DNA of 64,000 bases from Sphaerochaeta pleomorpha str. Grapes (lineage in GTDB: Bacteria > Spirochaetota > Spirochaetia > Sphaerochaetales > Sphaerochaetaceae), in the NCBI RefSeq assembly GCF_000236685.1, contig NC_016633.1, forward strand, positions 3,353,815-3,417,814. The letters run 5' to 3'. Below, piece after piece: positions 45,364 through 53,665 of the stretch (position 1 is its first letter; each line of letters opens with the position of its first letter). The translations under genes and the position numbers were made by a program. The notes beneath the pieces were generated by a model, which did not search any database, was not told where the DNA came from, and saw only the letters and a program-made list of their open reading frames with translations.

Positions 45364-45908
45364 AGGGTTTCCCCCCTTTCCCGGATTTTTTCGGCGGCCC
45401 TGAATACTGCCTGGGCAATGCCTGCATAGCAGCCACAGCGGCAGATGTTGCCACTGAGGGCATCCTTGATCTCTGCTAGGGTAGGATTTGGATTCTCATT
45501 GAGAAAAGCCTTTGCGGTCATGACAAAGCCCGGGGTGCAATAGCCGCATTGCATTGCCGTACCGTAATGGGGTTCCGATTGCTCGGCGAAGGCCTGGATT
45601 ACCGGGTCGTCCTTGGCAAGTCCTTCGATGGTGATCACCTCATGTCCATCGGCCTCTATGGCGAGCACCATACAGGAAAGTACTGCCTTGCCGTCCATAA
45701 TCACGGTACAGGCACCACAGGCTCCTTCATCACAAGCCACCTTGAGTCCCGTAAAACCGAGTTTCTCTCGAAGGAGATAGGAAAGGGTCGTAGCATTGTC
45801 AAGGTCACCTTCCAAAAGAAAGGTATGATACATTCCATTGATACGAATTCGAAGCTCTCTGCTTGGTTTCTCCACAGTAATCAGAACGTCAGGTTCTCTC
45901 TTTGACAT
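45360..45908 (-). CDS. molybdenum hydroxylase, [2Fe-2S] subunit
   Basis: This 182-aa small subunit has the plant-ferredoxin domain (KVACDEGACGACTVIMDG with a later SC) and the helical second-cluster domain (QCGYCTPGFVMTA and GNICRCGCYAGI). It carries electrons from the molybdenum site to the FAD subunit. It is the first gene of the three-gene operon; a leading stretch of about 25 residues before IRINGMYHTF is longer than usual. Confidence 0.93.
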   Translation of the reverse strand: MSKREPDVLITVEKPSRELRIRINGMYHTFLLEGDLDNATTLSYLLREKLGFTGLKVACDEGACGACTVIMDGKAVLSCMVLAIEADGHEVITIEGLAKDDPVIQAFAEQSEPHYGTAMQCGYCTPGFVMTAKAFLNENPNPTLAEIKDALSGNICRCGCYAGIAQAVFRAAEKIRERGETL

Positions 45909-46066
45909 GGTGTTCCTTCCTCAATAGCTCTTTGTAAAAGATGCGAGAGAATATGGAATGGAAAAAATGAACCGTTTTCTAAGTGGTAAGTAAAATTTTA
46001 TAATGTATCTATATAAACCTTTTTAATCTTACGACCGCTTGCAAGGAACTGTCAATAAAATGTTTT

Positions 46067-46115
46067 CCCATAAAGAATGGCTCCACAGAAAGAATTGCCT
46101 ATAAAGAATGGTTTA
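46067..46115. repeat. short direct repeats upstream of the hydroxylase operon
   Basis: ATAAAGAATGG occurs at 46070-46080 and 46101-46111, with a diverged copy AGAAAGAATTG between. They lie about 160 bp upstream of the hydroxylase operon start and may be regulator half-sites. Confidence 0.3.
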
Positions 46116-46187
46116 TAGGTTTTGTCTTTATTGCTGGCATGCCCTGGGGTTTGTTTGCCGGTCGATACCCTTGAAAAAAGGGACTAT

Positions 46188-46562
46188 CTAGCGTTTTTCA
46201 AGGTTTGTCATCACTATCGTTGTATCGAGAACCTTCCAGTCGCCTGTGATAGCATCGATGACAACAGGGTAAAAACCCGAGATGACATCGAGGATTACCC
46301 AACCGAGTCCAAGTTCACTGTTGATCAAAAACGATTTGCTCTGGTATCCGGATTTCCGAAATTCCACAGTGTAGGAATTGGAAGAGTCCATGTTCATGGT
46401 AAACGGGGTGTCCCCGAAATAGGATCCATTGATATATACCTGTGCTTTAGCAGGGTCCGAGGCAAATGCCACTTCTTGTGTATTCCCTTTCAATAACGTA
46501 GCACATCCTGTGAGACTCAAGGCGAGGATGGTAGCTACGAGAATGGTTATAAATCTTTTCAT
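46188..46562 (-). CDS. PEGA-like lipoprotein
   Basis: This 124-aa protein has a lipoprotein signal (MKRFITILVATILALSLTGC, lipobox LTGC) and a PEGA-like module (AKAQVYINGSYFGDTPFTMN, then YTVEFRKSGYQ), followed by a hydrophobic stretch GLGWVILDVISGFYPVVIDAI typical of small envelope proteins of this type. It is probably attached to the outer face of a membrane. It lies just outside the tRNA island. Function unknown. Confidence 0.78.
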   Translation of the reverse strand: MKRFITILVATILALSLTGCATLLKGNTQEVAFASDPAKAQVYINGSYFGDTPFTMNMDSSNSYTVEFRKSGYQSKSFLINSELGLGWVILDVISGFYPVVIDAITGDWKVLDTTIVMTNLEKR

Positions 46563-46689
46563 AAATATACTCCATGCAATAATTTGAATCGTACCTGATT
46601 ACCATAATATGGTAAAGGTTCCAATGGCAATATGCTATGAGTGTGTTACAAGAAAAGATTGGAAAGTGAAGGTAAGATTGGCCTTTACC

Positions 46690-46858
46690 CTGATAATCCA
46701 AGCCAGTGGATTTCTCTATACAAGGCAAACTTGGTAAATTTCGTAGATACTTGGAAACTGTAAAAAAATTACCCAAGACTTTTGATATCTTGGGTGATAG
46801 GGGATGCCGAAAGCGGGAATCGAACCCGCACGACTTTGCAGTCAAGGGATTTTAAGTC
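46690..46858. repeat. 169-bp direct repeat, left copy (island boundary)
   Basis: This copy matches 50137-50305 at 167 of 169 positions without gaps; the differences are at CC/TC near the start and GTA/GTG in the middle. It contains the last 54 bp of the tRNA-Leu sequence plus its terminator hairpin (46771-46795). It marks one edge of an inserted segment. Confidence 0.92.
46805..46858 (-). pseudogene. 3' fragment of tRNA-Leu
   Basis: On the minus strand this equals the last 54 bases of the tRNA-Leu at 50252-50335, from the middle of the anticodon stem-loop to the discriminator base. Upstream of it the sequence departs completely (GTTCTGGGATC...), so no functional tRNA can form. Confidence 0.9.
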
Positions 46859-47116
46859 GTTCTGGGATCATTTTAAAAGATTATAAAATCGCAAAAATAC
46901 TTTATAAAAGAATAAAATATAAAGAATTACTAAGTTAGCAATTTTGAATTTTTAAAGACTTAAAAAAATGATTCACTTTTGATGTGATCTTGATTACTAA
47001 AAAATAATACCAAAACAGTTTATTTTTAACTAATATCGCCAAAAGCGATAAATTTCTTTACATATGCTTTGAGCAAGTTTATTATAACCTAAAGTGTTAT
47101 ATAGGAGGGTTACGAT
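46859..47116 (+). other. AT-rich upstream region of the TM2 gene
   Basis: This is very AT-rich with no gene seen. It marks the sharp change in composition inside the left island repeat. Confidence 0.4.
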
Positions 47117-47392
47117 ATGAAGTCAAAAGGGACTGCGTATGTCTTATGGTTCTTCCTAGGGTTAATCGGTGTTCATAAGTTTTATCTTGCTAGAACAGGA
47201 ATGGGCGTTTTGTATCTTCTTACTGCTGGTATTTTTGGTATTGGTTGGTTTTTTGATTTGTTTACGCTTGGCGGACAAGTAGATAGGTATAATGCTCTTT
47301 ATGGAAGAGGGCAGCAACAATCACAAAGCCAAAATATAATTATCAATATGCCTACTAATGGAAATGAACCAGCAATTGCAAAGACTGAGTAA
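47117..47392 (+). CDS. TM2 domain membrane protein
   Basis: This 91-aa protein has the TM2 domain of two membrane helices joined by a tight turn: AYVLWFFLGLIGVHKFYLAR then GVLYLLTAGIFGIGWFFDLF, followed by a polar tail rich in Gln and Asn. The HKFYLAR and GIGWFFDL elements are the family signature. TM2 genes are frequent in accessory regions and their role is unknown. AGGAGG lies 8 bp before the ATG. Confidence 0.88.
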   Translation: MKSKGTAYVLWFFLGLIGVHKFYLARTGMGVLYLLTAGIFGIGWFFDLFTLGGQVDRYNALYGRGQQQSQSQNIIINMPTNGNEPAIAKTE

Positions 47393-47510
47393 GGAACCTA
47401 ATGAACTTTCTTTCAAGCCATAGAATAGCTCTGTGGCTTTTTATTGATATATGAGGAAAATTTTGAAATATGATTGGCATTGGATGTGTTTTCTGAGGGG
47501 GGAGCTATAA

Positions 47511-47984
47511 ATGAAAAGAAGAATAGTAGTCTTGATCGTAATGACACTTTTATTTTTTGTTTTTATTGGTTGTGATGATAGTCTTGGAGGGTTTGCTTCG
47601 ATACTTAATACAGAACAGCTAACAGATTCCAGATTTAATGGTAATTTTACTTTTTTTGAGCATTGGACTGACTCCTATGGAATAAATGAACGATATGAAT
47701 ATACCTCATACAACTTTGATGGTACAAATAAAGTGCATTATTACACCAAGTATTATAGTTATTCTACTAGCTCTGGTTGGCATTATTCAGGCGATTATAT
47801 AGGAGATTATTATTCCTGGGACTTGGAATTTGAAATTCAGAATGGACAATATCGTACTAGACTTTGGAATAATAAATACTCAGATTGGGAAGAATGGGAA
47901 GATTATGAATTTAGTGGGAATACACTTACCCTGCATAACAAATACAATATTTCTGGGAATGATGAAATTCTTGCAAAACATTAA
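47511..47984 (+). CDS. putative lipoprotein of unknown function
   Basis: This 157-aa protein has a lipoprotein signal (MKRRIVVLIVMTLLFFVFIG followed by Cys-21). The mature part is rich in Tyr, Trp, Ser and Asp with repeated strands (YYTKYYSYSTSSGWHYSG), suggesting a beta-sandwich such as lipocalin-like proteins. GGGGGAG precedes the ATG. It is not otherwise recognisable. Confidence 0.68.
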   Translation: MKRRIVVLIVMTLLFFVFIGCDDSLGGFASILNTEQLTDSRFNGNFTFFEHWTDSYGINERYEYTSYNFDGTNKVHYYTKYYSYSTSSGWHYSGDYIGDYYSWDLEFEIQNGQYRTRLWNNKYSDWEEWEDYEFSGNTLTLHNKYNISGNDEILAKH

Positions 47985-48091
47985 ATACTGTTATACAACC
48001 CCAAAACGTCCTTACCGTCAACTCCAGTAAAATTACCATACTGCCCACAACATTCTCGCCGAAGCGCGAGATCCGGTGTGCTTTTGATATT

Positions 48092-48231
48092 CTACTTGAT
48101 TAAAAGCACTTTGCCCTTGTACCTGGCATTCATCATTGCAACCCGCTTGTTACCGCATTTCATGTATTCGTCTATAAACTTCAACTGGTACGGGTAAGAT
48201 CAGCAAGATTCGTGATCTTCTCTTCTTCCAT
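48092..48231 (-). pseudogene. short frameshifted gene remnant
   Basis: On the minus strand AGGAGG is followed by an ATG at 48231 (MEEEKITNLADLTR), which stops after 16 codons. A neighbouring frame continues (LKFIDEYMKCGNKRVAMMNA...) to a stop at 48092. One missing or extra base would join them into about 46 residues. Inverted repeats lie around its end (GTGCTTTT with AAAAGCAC; TCTCGC with GCGAGA). The wider 47985-48427 stretch holds no other gene. Function unknown. Confidence 0.4.
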
Positions 48232-48427
48232 GTCTGTCCTCCTGACAAAACCATACAGTCTTTTCACTCAGGAAAATGACTATGAAGTAACGAGATTTTG
48301 AATATAAGAAGTTTAAGGTATAAATAGGAATTTTTGATAATTTCAAGCCATATATTAGCGGTAAAAATATAATCATGGTATTATGACTTATATATTTAAT
48401 TGTAAAACCAGTAGTTTAGGAGGGCTT

Positions 48428-49204
48428 ATGGAGGAAATGCTTTACCACTATACCAAACTTGAGACTTTTTTAATCCATATTCTTCCACAGAAAGAACTAC
48501 TATTCTCAAGAATGGGCACATCTAGGGATCCGAATGAGTATAAATCGCTAAGCAGATACAGTTATACAACAGACGAAAATGAGACGACAAAATTTAATGA
48601 TTTCCGTGAAGCATTAGAAAAATATAAATTCAATTCCAAGTTTCTTTGTTTTTCAATGGAAAACCATAAAGGAAATCAAAATCCCAGACATGAGTTTGAT
48701 CGTTTACGCATGTGGGATCAATATGGTGATGGAAATAATGGCATCTGCCTTGGTTTTTCTAAAGATAAGCTTATTAGTACTTTTACGAGTATGAAATCAA
48801 AATACTCCAGACAAGAGTATGAGTTTTTTAACGACCCGATAAATTATTTAAATTTTGCAAAGGAATGGCATGCTATAAATGCATATGAAGTTGTAAAGGA
48901 TTATGCCCCTCCCCCTTATATCGAGAAATACCTAAGTGATAAACGAAAACGAGATTTTCTTTTTTTCTCAAAAGATGAAAATTATGGAGATGAGAACGAA
49001 TTCAGGTTACTGATTCTAACCCAGAAGGATAATTGCACAATTAAAATTTCAATTACAGAATCTCTAAGTGAAATTATTATTGGGGATAACCTACCGACAT
49101 CGTTTTGGGAAACCTATATGCCACTTATAAAAAGTATTTTCCCCGATGTGAATGTATTTCAAATGAAGTGGAATTATGGAATCGTACAAAGGGTTCCTTA
49201 TTAG
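48428..49204 (+). CDS. DUF2971 family protein
   Basis: This 258-aa protein has the DUF2971 layout: LYHYTKLETFLIHILPQKEL at the N-terminus, FSRMGTSRDPNE, FLCFSMENHKGNQ and MWDQYGDGNNGICLGFSK. The family is common on islands and next to phage-defence genes, but no activity is established. AGGAGG lies just before ATG 48428; the frame opens further upstream at 48383 but without a ribosome site. Low G+C and rare-codon use set it apart from the chromosome around it. Confidence 0.82.
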   Translation: MEEMLYHYTKLETFLIHILPQKELLFSRMGTSRDPNEYKSLSRYSYTTDENETTKFNDFREALEKYKFNSKFLCFSMENHKGNQNPRHEFDRLRMWDQYGDGNNGICLGFSKDKLISTFTSMKSKYSRQEYEFFNDPINYLNFAKEWHAINAYEVVKDYAPPPYIEKYLSDKRKRDFLFFSKDENYGDENEFRLLILTQKDNCTIKISITESLSEIIIGDNLPTSFWETYMPLIKSIFPDVNVFQMKWNYGIVQRVPY

Positions 49205-49333
49205 CCCTCAGAATGAATTTCCTTCTGCCCAATCTGTATCATGAATTTCAATGAAAATATAACGTTGTTATTTTTAAAGCCTTATTTGGTTTTACAAATG
49301 TTTACTTAAATTCCAAATCGATGGTTTCTTACG

Positions 49334-49837
49334 TTAAAATAATGATTGATCTTCAAATGCACTGTACTCGATAAGGACACTGTGACTACCATTAACAATA
49401 TTCCACCTTAATTGGATTTTGGTTCCATCTTTTATCCAGTTATACGTATCAAAACTCATATTCAATTCGGATTTGTCGCTCGACTTATCAATATAAGGTC
49501 CATATTTTGAAATCAATTGTAATCGGATATCATTTACATCTCTTCCTACTAAAAAGTCTTCATTTTGTAAGGCCAACTGTACTAAGCTTAGTTGTCCATC
49601 TATAAACATGAAGTAGACATTATACATTTTTCTTCCGATATTGAAATTTAAAAGATTGGCAACTTCAAAATGGCTAATACCAGGGATATCCTCCCCTGGT
49701 TCCTCAAAACTGGCATCAGGGAATAAATTGCTTACTTCAGCGATTGTCATGTTGAGCATTGTTCCATTCCAAAGCGGAGTGGCGAATAGAACCGATTCCA
49801 TTAGTAGAAATACAATAATTGAGCCAATTCTTTTCAT
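49334..49837 (-). CDS. secreted protein of unknown function
   Basis: This 167-aa protein has a Sec signal peptide (MKRIGSIIVFLLMESVLFAT). The mature part is about 148 residues with a possible pattern for small SmpA/BamE-like folds (NGTMLNMTIAEVSNLFPDAS, then a strand-rich body), which is only a suggestion. It is AT-rich and lies on the opposite strand to the other island genes. The 49838-50136 stretch behind it contains no gene. Confidence 0.6.
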   Translation of the reverse strand: MKRIGSIIVFLLMESVLFATPLWNGTMLNMTIAEVSNLFPDASFEEPGEDIPGISHFEVANLLNFNIGRKMYNVYFMFIDGQLSLVQLALQNEDFLVGRDVNDIRLQLISKYGPYIDKSSDKSELNMSFDTYNWIKDGTKIQLRWNIVNGSHSVLIEYSAFEDQSLF

Positions 49838-50136
49838 GATACCTCTTAAAATATGGCTAATAGTGATAAAAGTATTATTGTTTATGAAGATTGTGAATGC
49901 AAGGCATAGTAATTAAAACTTTTGAACAATATTCACAGGTAGAGGAGGGGTTCTCCCGCAGCCCTTGATTAAATTTGCCGCCCCCATACCTTGCTTTTTA
50001 TACACCAATTATGCAGGAAATGATGTCTTGTCCGTCTTGTCTGGGTAATTGCAGTGAGATATTTTTTAGCATAACTTCATAACCCTAGAGATGTCCATTG
50101 GCCCCTGCAATGGGGCATACCCTTAGAGGCTCTCTG

Positions 50137-50305
50137 CTGATAATTCAAGCCAGTGGATTTCTCTATACAAGGCAAACTTGGTGAATTTCGTAGATACTTG
50201 GAAACTGTAAAAAAATTACCCAAGACTTTTGATATCTTGGGTGATAGGGGATGCCGAAAGCGGGAATCGAACCCGCACGACTTTGCAGTCAAGGGATTTT
50301 AAGTC
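50137..50305. repeat. 169-bp direct repeat, right copy (overlaps tRNA-Leu)
   Basis: This copy overlaps the 3' two-thirds of the intact tRNA-Leu and its terminator. See the left copy at 46690-46858; two substitutions separate them. Confidence 0.92.
50207..50242 (-). terminator. terminator of tRNA-Leu
   Basis: On the minus strand an 8-bp stem (ACCCAAGA with TCTTGGGT) ends in AATTTTTTT, 10 bp past the tRNA 3' end. The same hairpin is duplicated at 46771-46795. Confidence 0.88.
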
Positions 50306-50335
50306 CCTTGTGTCTACCAGTTCCACCATTTCGGC
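50252..50335 (-). tRNA. tRNA-Leu (anticodon UAA)
   Basis: The minus strand from 50335 folds as a class II tRNA: acceptor GCCGAAA with TTTCGGC and discriminator A, D region GGAACTGGTAGAC, anticodon stem-loop with CTTAAAA (anticodon TAA), a long variable arm, and T-arm GCGGGTTCGATTCCCGC. CCA is not encoded. It is the attachment site of the adjacent island; the gene is whole because the element restored its 3' end. Confidence 0.96.
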
Positions 50336-50342
50336 GAGAGAA

Positions 50343-50816
50343 TCAGTTCTTTTCGTCAGTATCGATCAGGTTAGGAAGCACTGAGGCATCAGTCTTGATC
50401 GGAATCAGGCGCTTGATAAACGGCTGTACCCCGATATAGGTCTTCTGGAACTCATCTTCGCTTTCCTTGAGCGCTGCCTGCCAGGCTGCACCGAAGCCAG
50501 GACTGTTGATAGTCAAACGGTCAACTGCCAGCTGGTACACATGAAGCCTTGCAACTTCTTTTCTTCCTGGTTTCTGGGAGTAGGTGCTCAGACTGATGCG
50601 AAGGTTCTCATTCTGTTTCTTGAGTTCCTCGTTCTGGTCTTTCAACTTCATTATCCCATCGCCCTCAAGATCCATACGGTCGGTAAGCATTCGTTTTAAA
50701 CGCTCGTTCTCTTTGGTCGCAACAAGGATTTCCTTGTGTCGTTTTACCGACATGCTGACAACAAGGACGATAGCAAGAACAACACCTATGGCAAGACCGA
50801 TAAGAAAGTTCTGCAT
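50343..50816 (-). CDS. membrane-anchored coiled-coil protein
   Basis: This 157-aa protein has one N-terminal membrane helix (FLIGLAIGVVLAIVLVVSMSV) and then a coiled coil of about 60 residues (ENERLKRMLTDRMDLEG..., EELKKQNENLRISL). The C-terminal part contains FGAAWQAALKESEDEF. It ends 8 bp before the tRNA-Leu gene on the same strand and could be cotranscribed with it. I do not recognise the family. Confidence 0.72.
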   Translation of the reverse strand: MQNFLIGLAIGVVLAIVLVVSMSVKRHKEILVATKENERLKRMLTDRMDLEGDGIMKLKDQNEELKKQNENLRISLSTYSQKPGRKEVARLHVYQLAVDRLTINSPGFGAAWQAALKESEDEFQKTYIGVQPFIKRLIPIKTDASVLPNLIDTDEKN

Positions 50817-51218
50817 GCATTACTCCTAACGTATGAACTCTAGCTAAAAATACTGTAAGAGAAGGATTTTGTCAAAGGAGAAAGAGGAAAGAGAGCCTGT
50901 TTCAGCCGGCAATGACACTTTTTTTCAATGATTTCTTTGCAAATGTAAAAATATCGGCAGTAATCTCGTTTGGTCGGTAGCCCAAGTGGACAAGTTTTCT
51001 GCAGTACTTTGCTGAAATGCCTGTTGCCGTTCAGTATCCTGTCTTGGGTTTAAAATCCTGGAAATGCAAAGGCGTAGCGTAAATTATGTATGCAATCAGG
51101 TGCAATGGTATTGGAATATGAAAGACCGTAGGTTATAACAAAATACAATTGAATGCTTTGTGAATTTGTATACATTCTCTTGCTTGAGGGAATGGAAATA
51201 GTATGTAAGGAGTTGCAT
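50817..51218 (+). other. intergenic with a possible dehydrogenase promoter
   Basis: No gene is seen. TTGAAT (51149-51154), a 16-bp spacer and TACATT (51171-51176) form a possible promoter for the next gene. Confidence 0.4.
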
Positions 51219-52163
51219 ATGAAGATATCGGTTGTTGAGCCTTTGGGGGTCAAAAAGGAAGTTCTTGCAGAAAAACTGAGAAAAGCCATTGGAGAAGATC
51301 CTCAACTCATGCTCTGGGATGACAGGAAAGAGAGTGACGCTGATCTTGTGGAACGCAGCAAGGATGCAGACATTGTAGTCTTGTCAAACATCAAATATGG
51401 CCGCACCGTCATCGAGCAGTGTCCTTCCTTGAAAATGATCTGCGTTGCCTTTACCGGCTTCGATCATATTGATATGGAGTGTTGCAAGGAAAAAGGAATT
51501 CTTGTCTGCAACTGTGCAGGGTATTCCACAGTTGCCGTAGCCGATCTCGTATTTGCCTTGGTCCTTTCCCTTGCCAGAAACATTGTTGCCTGCGACAAAG
51601 CTACCAGGGAAGGTAAGACGAAAGACGGTTTGGTGGGTTTTGAGCTGGAAGGCAAGAAATTCGGCATAATCGGTTTGGGAGCCATCGGGACAAGGGTTGC
51701 ACAGATTGCCCTGGCTTTCGGTTGTGAAGTCTCTGCGTATTCGCGGACAGCAAAAGCAATTCCAGGGGTAACGTTCACCGATTTGGAAACGGTACTTAAA
51801 GAATCAGATATCGTTTCTTTACATGTTCCCCAGTGCAAAGAGACTATCGGCATGATCGGGAAAGAGGAATTGGCCCTGATGAAGAAGAGTGCCTTCCTGA
51901 TCAATACCGCCCGGGGTCCTGTGGTTGACACCGCGGCATTGGTTACCGCTCTCAACAATGGGGTAATTGCCGGGGCCGGTATCGATGTCTTTGACAAAGA
52001 ACCACCGCTTGCTCCCGATTATTCCCTTTTGGGTGCAAAGAATACGGTACTTACCCCACATGTTGCCTTTGCAAGCAGCCAAGCTTTTGCAAAGCGTGCC
52101 GATATCGTTGCTGATAATATCAGAGCCTGGATTGCAGGCAAGCCTGTACATGTGGTTTCCTGA
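51219..52163 (+). CDS. D-2-hydroxyacid dehydrogenase family protein
   Basis: This 314-aa NAD(P)-dependent enzyme interconverts a 2-hydroxyacid and a 2-keto acid. The Rossmann motif is FGIIGLGAIGTRVAQIA near residue 147, the catalytic Arg lies in INTARGPVVDTAAL near 230, Glu in FDKEPPLAPDY near 260 and His in LTPHVAFASSQAF near 285. ATG 51219 has AAGGAG 6 bp upstream and starts the fold normally. It converges on the second LarA-like gene, hinting at linked hydroxyacid metabolism. Glycerate, lactate and other hydroxyacids are all possible substrates. Confidence 0.88.
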   Translation: MKISVVEPLGVKKEVLAEKLRKAIGEDPQLMLWDDRKESDADLVERSKDADIVVLSNIKYGRTVIEQCPSLKMICVAFTGFDHIDMECCKEKGILVCNCAGYSTVAVADLVFALVLSLARNIVACDKATREGKTKDGLVGFELEGKKFGIIGLGAIGTRVAQIALAFGCEVSAYSRTAKAIPGVTFTDLETVLKESDIVSLHVPQCKETIGMIGKEELALMKKSAFLINTARGPVVDTAALVTALNNGVIAGAGIDVFDKEPPLAPDYSLLGAKNTVLTPHVAFASSQAFAKRADIVADNIRAWIAGKPVHVVS

Positions 52164-52170
52164 TAGTCAG

Positions 52171-52215
52171 GGAAAAAGAATACCATTCTGCCCTCGTTGC
52201 TGGCATTCTTTTTCC
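52171..52215. terminator. bidirectional terminator between convergent genes
   Basis: GGAAAAAGAAT (52171-52181) and ATTCTTTTTCC (52205-52215) form an 11-bp stem. Its A- and T-rich arms can serve both the dehydrogenase (plus) and the larA-like operon (minus). Confidence 0.75.
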
Positions 52216-52238
52216 TCTCATCAATAGGGTGTAGCGAC

Positions 52239-53534
52239 TCAACTGGTTTTTGTTTTGGTGTCCAGAGGCTCCAATTCGGGAACTGTCACGCATCCATCCG
52301 GGAGTATGAGTACCTTGGGTTCCTGGATCCCCCTGTCTATTGCCCTTTGGATGCCTTCTTCGATAGCGTCTTGCAGGTTGTGGACAGGGGTAATGAACAG
52401 GCCGGTAAGTTGTTCATCCTGCATTTCCGTGAATGCTTGCACGGTAATCCTCTGCGAGACCGCAGCCATTTTCGCCGCCTTGTGGTAGCCAAGCCTGTAA
52501 CAACGGGAAATCCTGTGTAAGGCATCCCCGGCAGAAGAGGCTTCGCAAAGCAGATTCGCAAAGGTCTCGTCCCCTATCCCTTCCCTGCAGGAAGAGACCA
52601 GGATCAAGGTCCCCCCGTCTTTTACTGCAAGGGCCCCGTTGTCAATCGCCTTCTGTGACTGGTACAGGTTGATATCCATCGGGAACCTGGCTACGGACAC
52701 CACGACATCTGCTTTCTGGGGAATCTGTACGCAGAAAATCTGTTTTGCAACCCTTACCGACTCATAGAATGACTGATTGATATCCCCGGCGACAACCGAA
52801 GCGATTTTCTGTTCCTTGTCCAAAACAGCCATGATGGAGAATGTAGGGGTGGTGATTACATGCAGGGCATCCATCATATCCTCATGGACAGGGTTCCCTT
52901 CCAGTGCAAGCGATTGGGCCCTCTGGGACAACGCCAGCCTATGGTTTGCCTCAATGGTCTCATAGCCGGCAATACCCGGAAGGAAAGCCTTTCTTCCCCC
53001 GGTAAAACCGGCAAAATAATGGGGTTCCACGCTCCCCGTGACAATAACCCTGTCGGATTCGAACAGGCGCCGGTCCAGGATTATCGGTGTCCCGTTCCTT
53101 GTTGTCCCTACCTTGACCTGTTCGTCTTTTTTCTTCGCATCATGCGAAACACAGCAAGTACGCAGACGTTGTTCCAACGGACCCAGAATCTGTGAGAATT
53201 CCTGTTCTGTAGCCCCCCGGTGGGCTCCCGTGGCTACCAGGACCGTAAGGCCCGTACGTTCTGAAATACCATGCTTAGCTAGGATGGGAAGCAACGCTTC
53301 GAGCATGGTTGAGGTAGGGGTAGGGCGGGTGGCGTCATTTACGATGACCAGTACCGTTTTCGCGCCTTTTAGGAACGTGTCGAGGTCGGGGCCTCCCCGT
53401 GGTTTTTCCAAGGCCTGTGCCAGCAGAGTCAAAGCATCTTGGGATGCTATGAACTCATTGGGCTCAAAGGAACCGAGCAGGTTCCTTTCCTTTATTGAAA
53501 AAGATTGCCGGTTCCTTTGGTATTCAACCTGCAT
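52239..53534 (-). CDS. second nickel-dependent LarA-family protein
   Basis: This 431-aa paralogue of the 18539-19810 gene has IVNDATRPTPTSTM near residue 62, VATGAHRGATEQEF and VEPHYFAGFTGGRKAFLPGI; the Lys of the last motif matches the cofactor-bound Lys of LarA. ATG 53534 has AAGGAG 9 bp upstream; the frame opens at 53570. It is the last gene of the inositol operon, separated from pgk by 131 bp with a hairpin. It is expected to racemise or epimerise a hydroxyacid and needs the LarBCE cofactor pathway, which is not in the window. Confidence 0.84.
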   Translation of the reverse strand: MQVEYQRNRQSFSIKERNLLGSFEPNEFIASQDALTLLAQALEKPRGGPDLDTFLKGAKTVLVIVNDATRPTPTSTMLEALLPILAKHGISERTGLTVLVATGAHRGATEQEFSQILGPLEQRLRTCCVSHDAKKKDEQVKVGTTRNGTPIILDRRLFESDRVIVTGSVEPHYFAGFTGGRKAFLPGIAGYETIEANHRLALSQRAQSLALEGNPVHEDMMDALHVITTPTFSIMAVLDKEQKIASVVAGDINQSFYESVRVAKQIFCVQIPQKADVVVSVARFPMDINLYQSQKAIDNGALAVKDGGTLILVSSCREGIGDETFANLLCEASSAGDALHRISRCYRLGYHKAAKMAAVSQRITVQAFTEMQDEQLTGLFITPVHNLQDAIEEGIQRAIDRGIQEPKVLILPDGCVTVPELEPLDTKTKTS

Positions 53535-53595
53535 GATATGCATCTCCTTGTCTTTGAAGGCCTTTTGCATCCTGTCACCGAAAAACAGAACCCCT

Positions 53596-53618
53596 CTCCC
53601 CGGTTTTCAACCAGGGAG
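53596..53618 (-). promoter_or_regulatory. hairpin between pgk and the larA-like gene
   Basis: CTCCCCGGTT (53596-53605) pairs with AACCAGGGAG (53609-53618), with one G-T pair. A TTCTGTTTTT tract follows about 7 nt later on the minus strand. It is probably a partial terminator or mRNA stability element that lowers expression of the last gene. Confidence 0.5.
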
Positions 53619-53665
53619 CTAGGTTCATCCGACATTTTTGTTTTCGAAGGGAGAAAGCGGAATCT

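Larger units (their letters stand above)
46690..50305. mobile_element. 3.4-kb AT-rich genomic island at tRNA-Leu
   Basis: Two 169-bp direct repeats, 3447 bp apart, enclose AT-rich accessory genes (TM2 protein, lipoprotein, DUF2971 protein, secreted protein and a decayed gene). The right repeat includes the 3' end of an intact tRNA-Leu and the left one carries only a tRNA fragment, the layout left by site-specific integration into a tRNA gene. No integrase is encoded between the repeats, so the element is non-autonomous or has lost it. A tandem duplication with later divergence is the alternative. Confidence 0.75.

Noticed and set aside
46690-50305. Prophage or integrative element with its own integrase
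   Set aside because: No integrase, replication or structural gene is visible in the 3.4 kb; described as a non-autonomous island instead.
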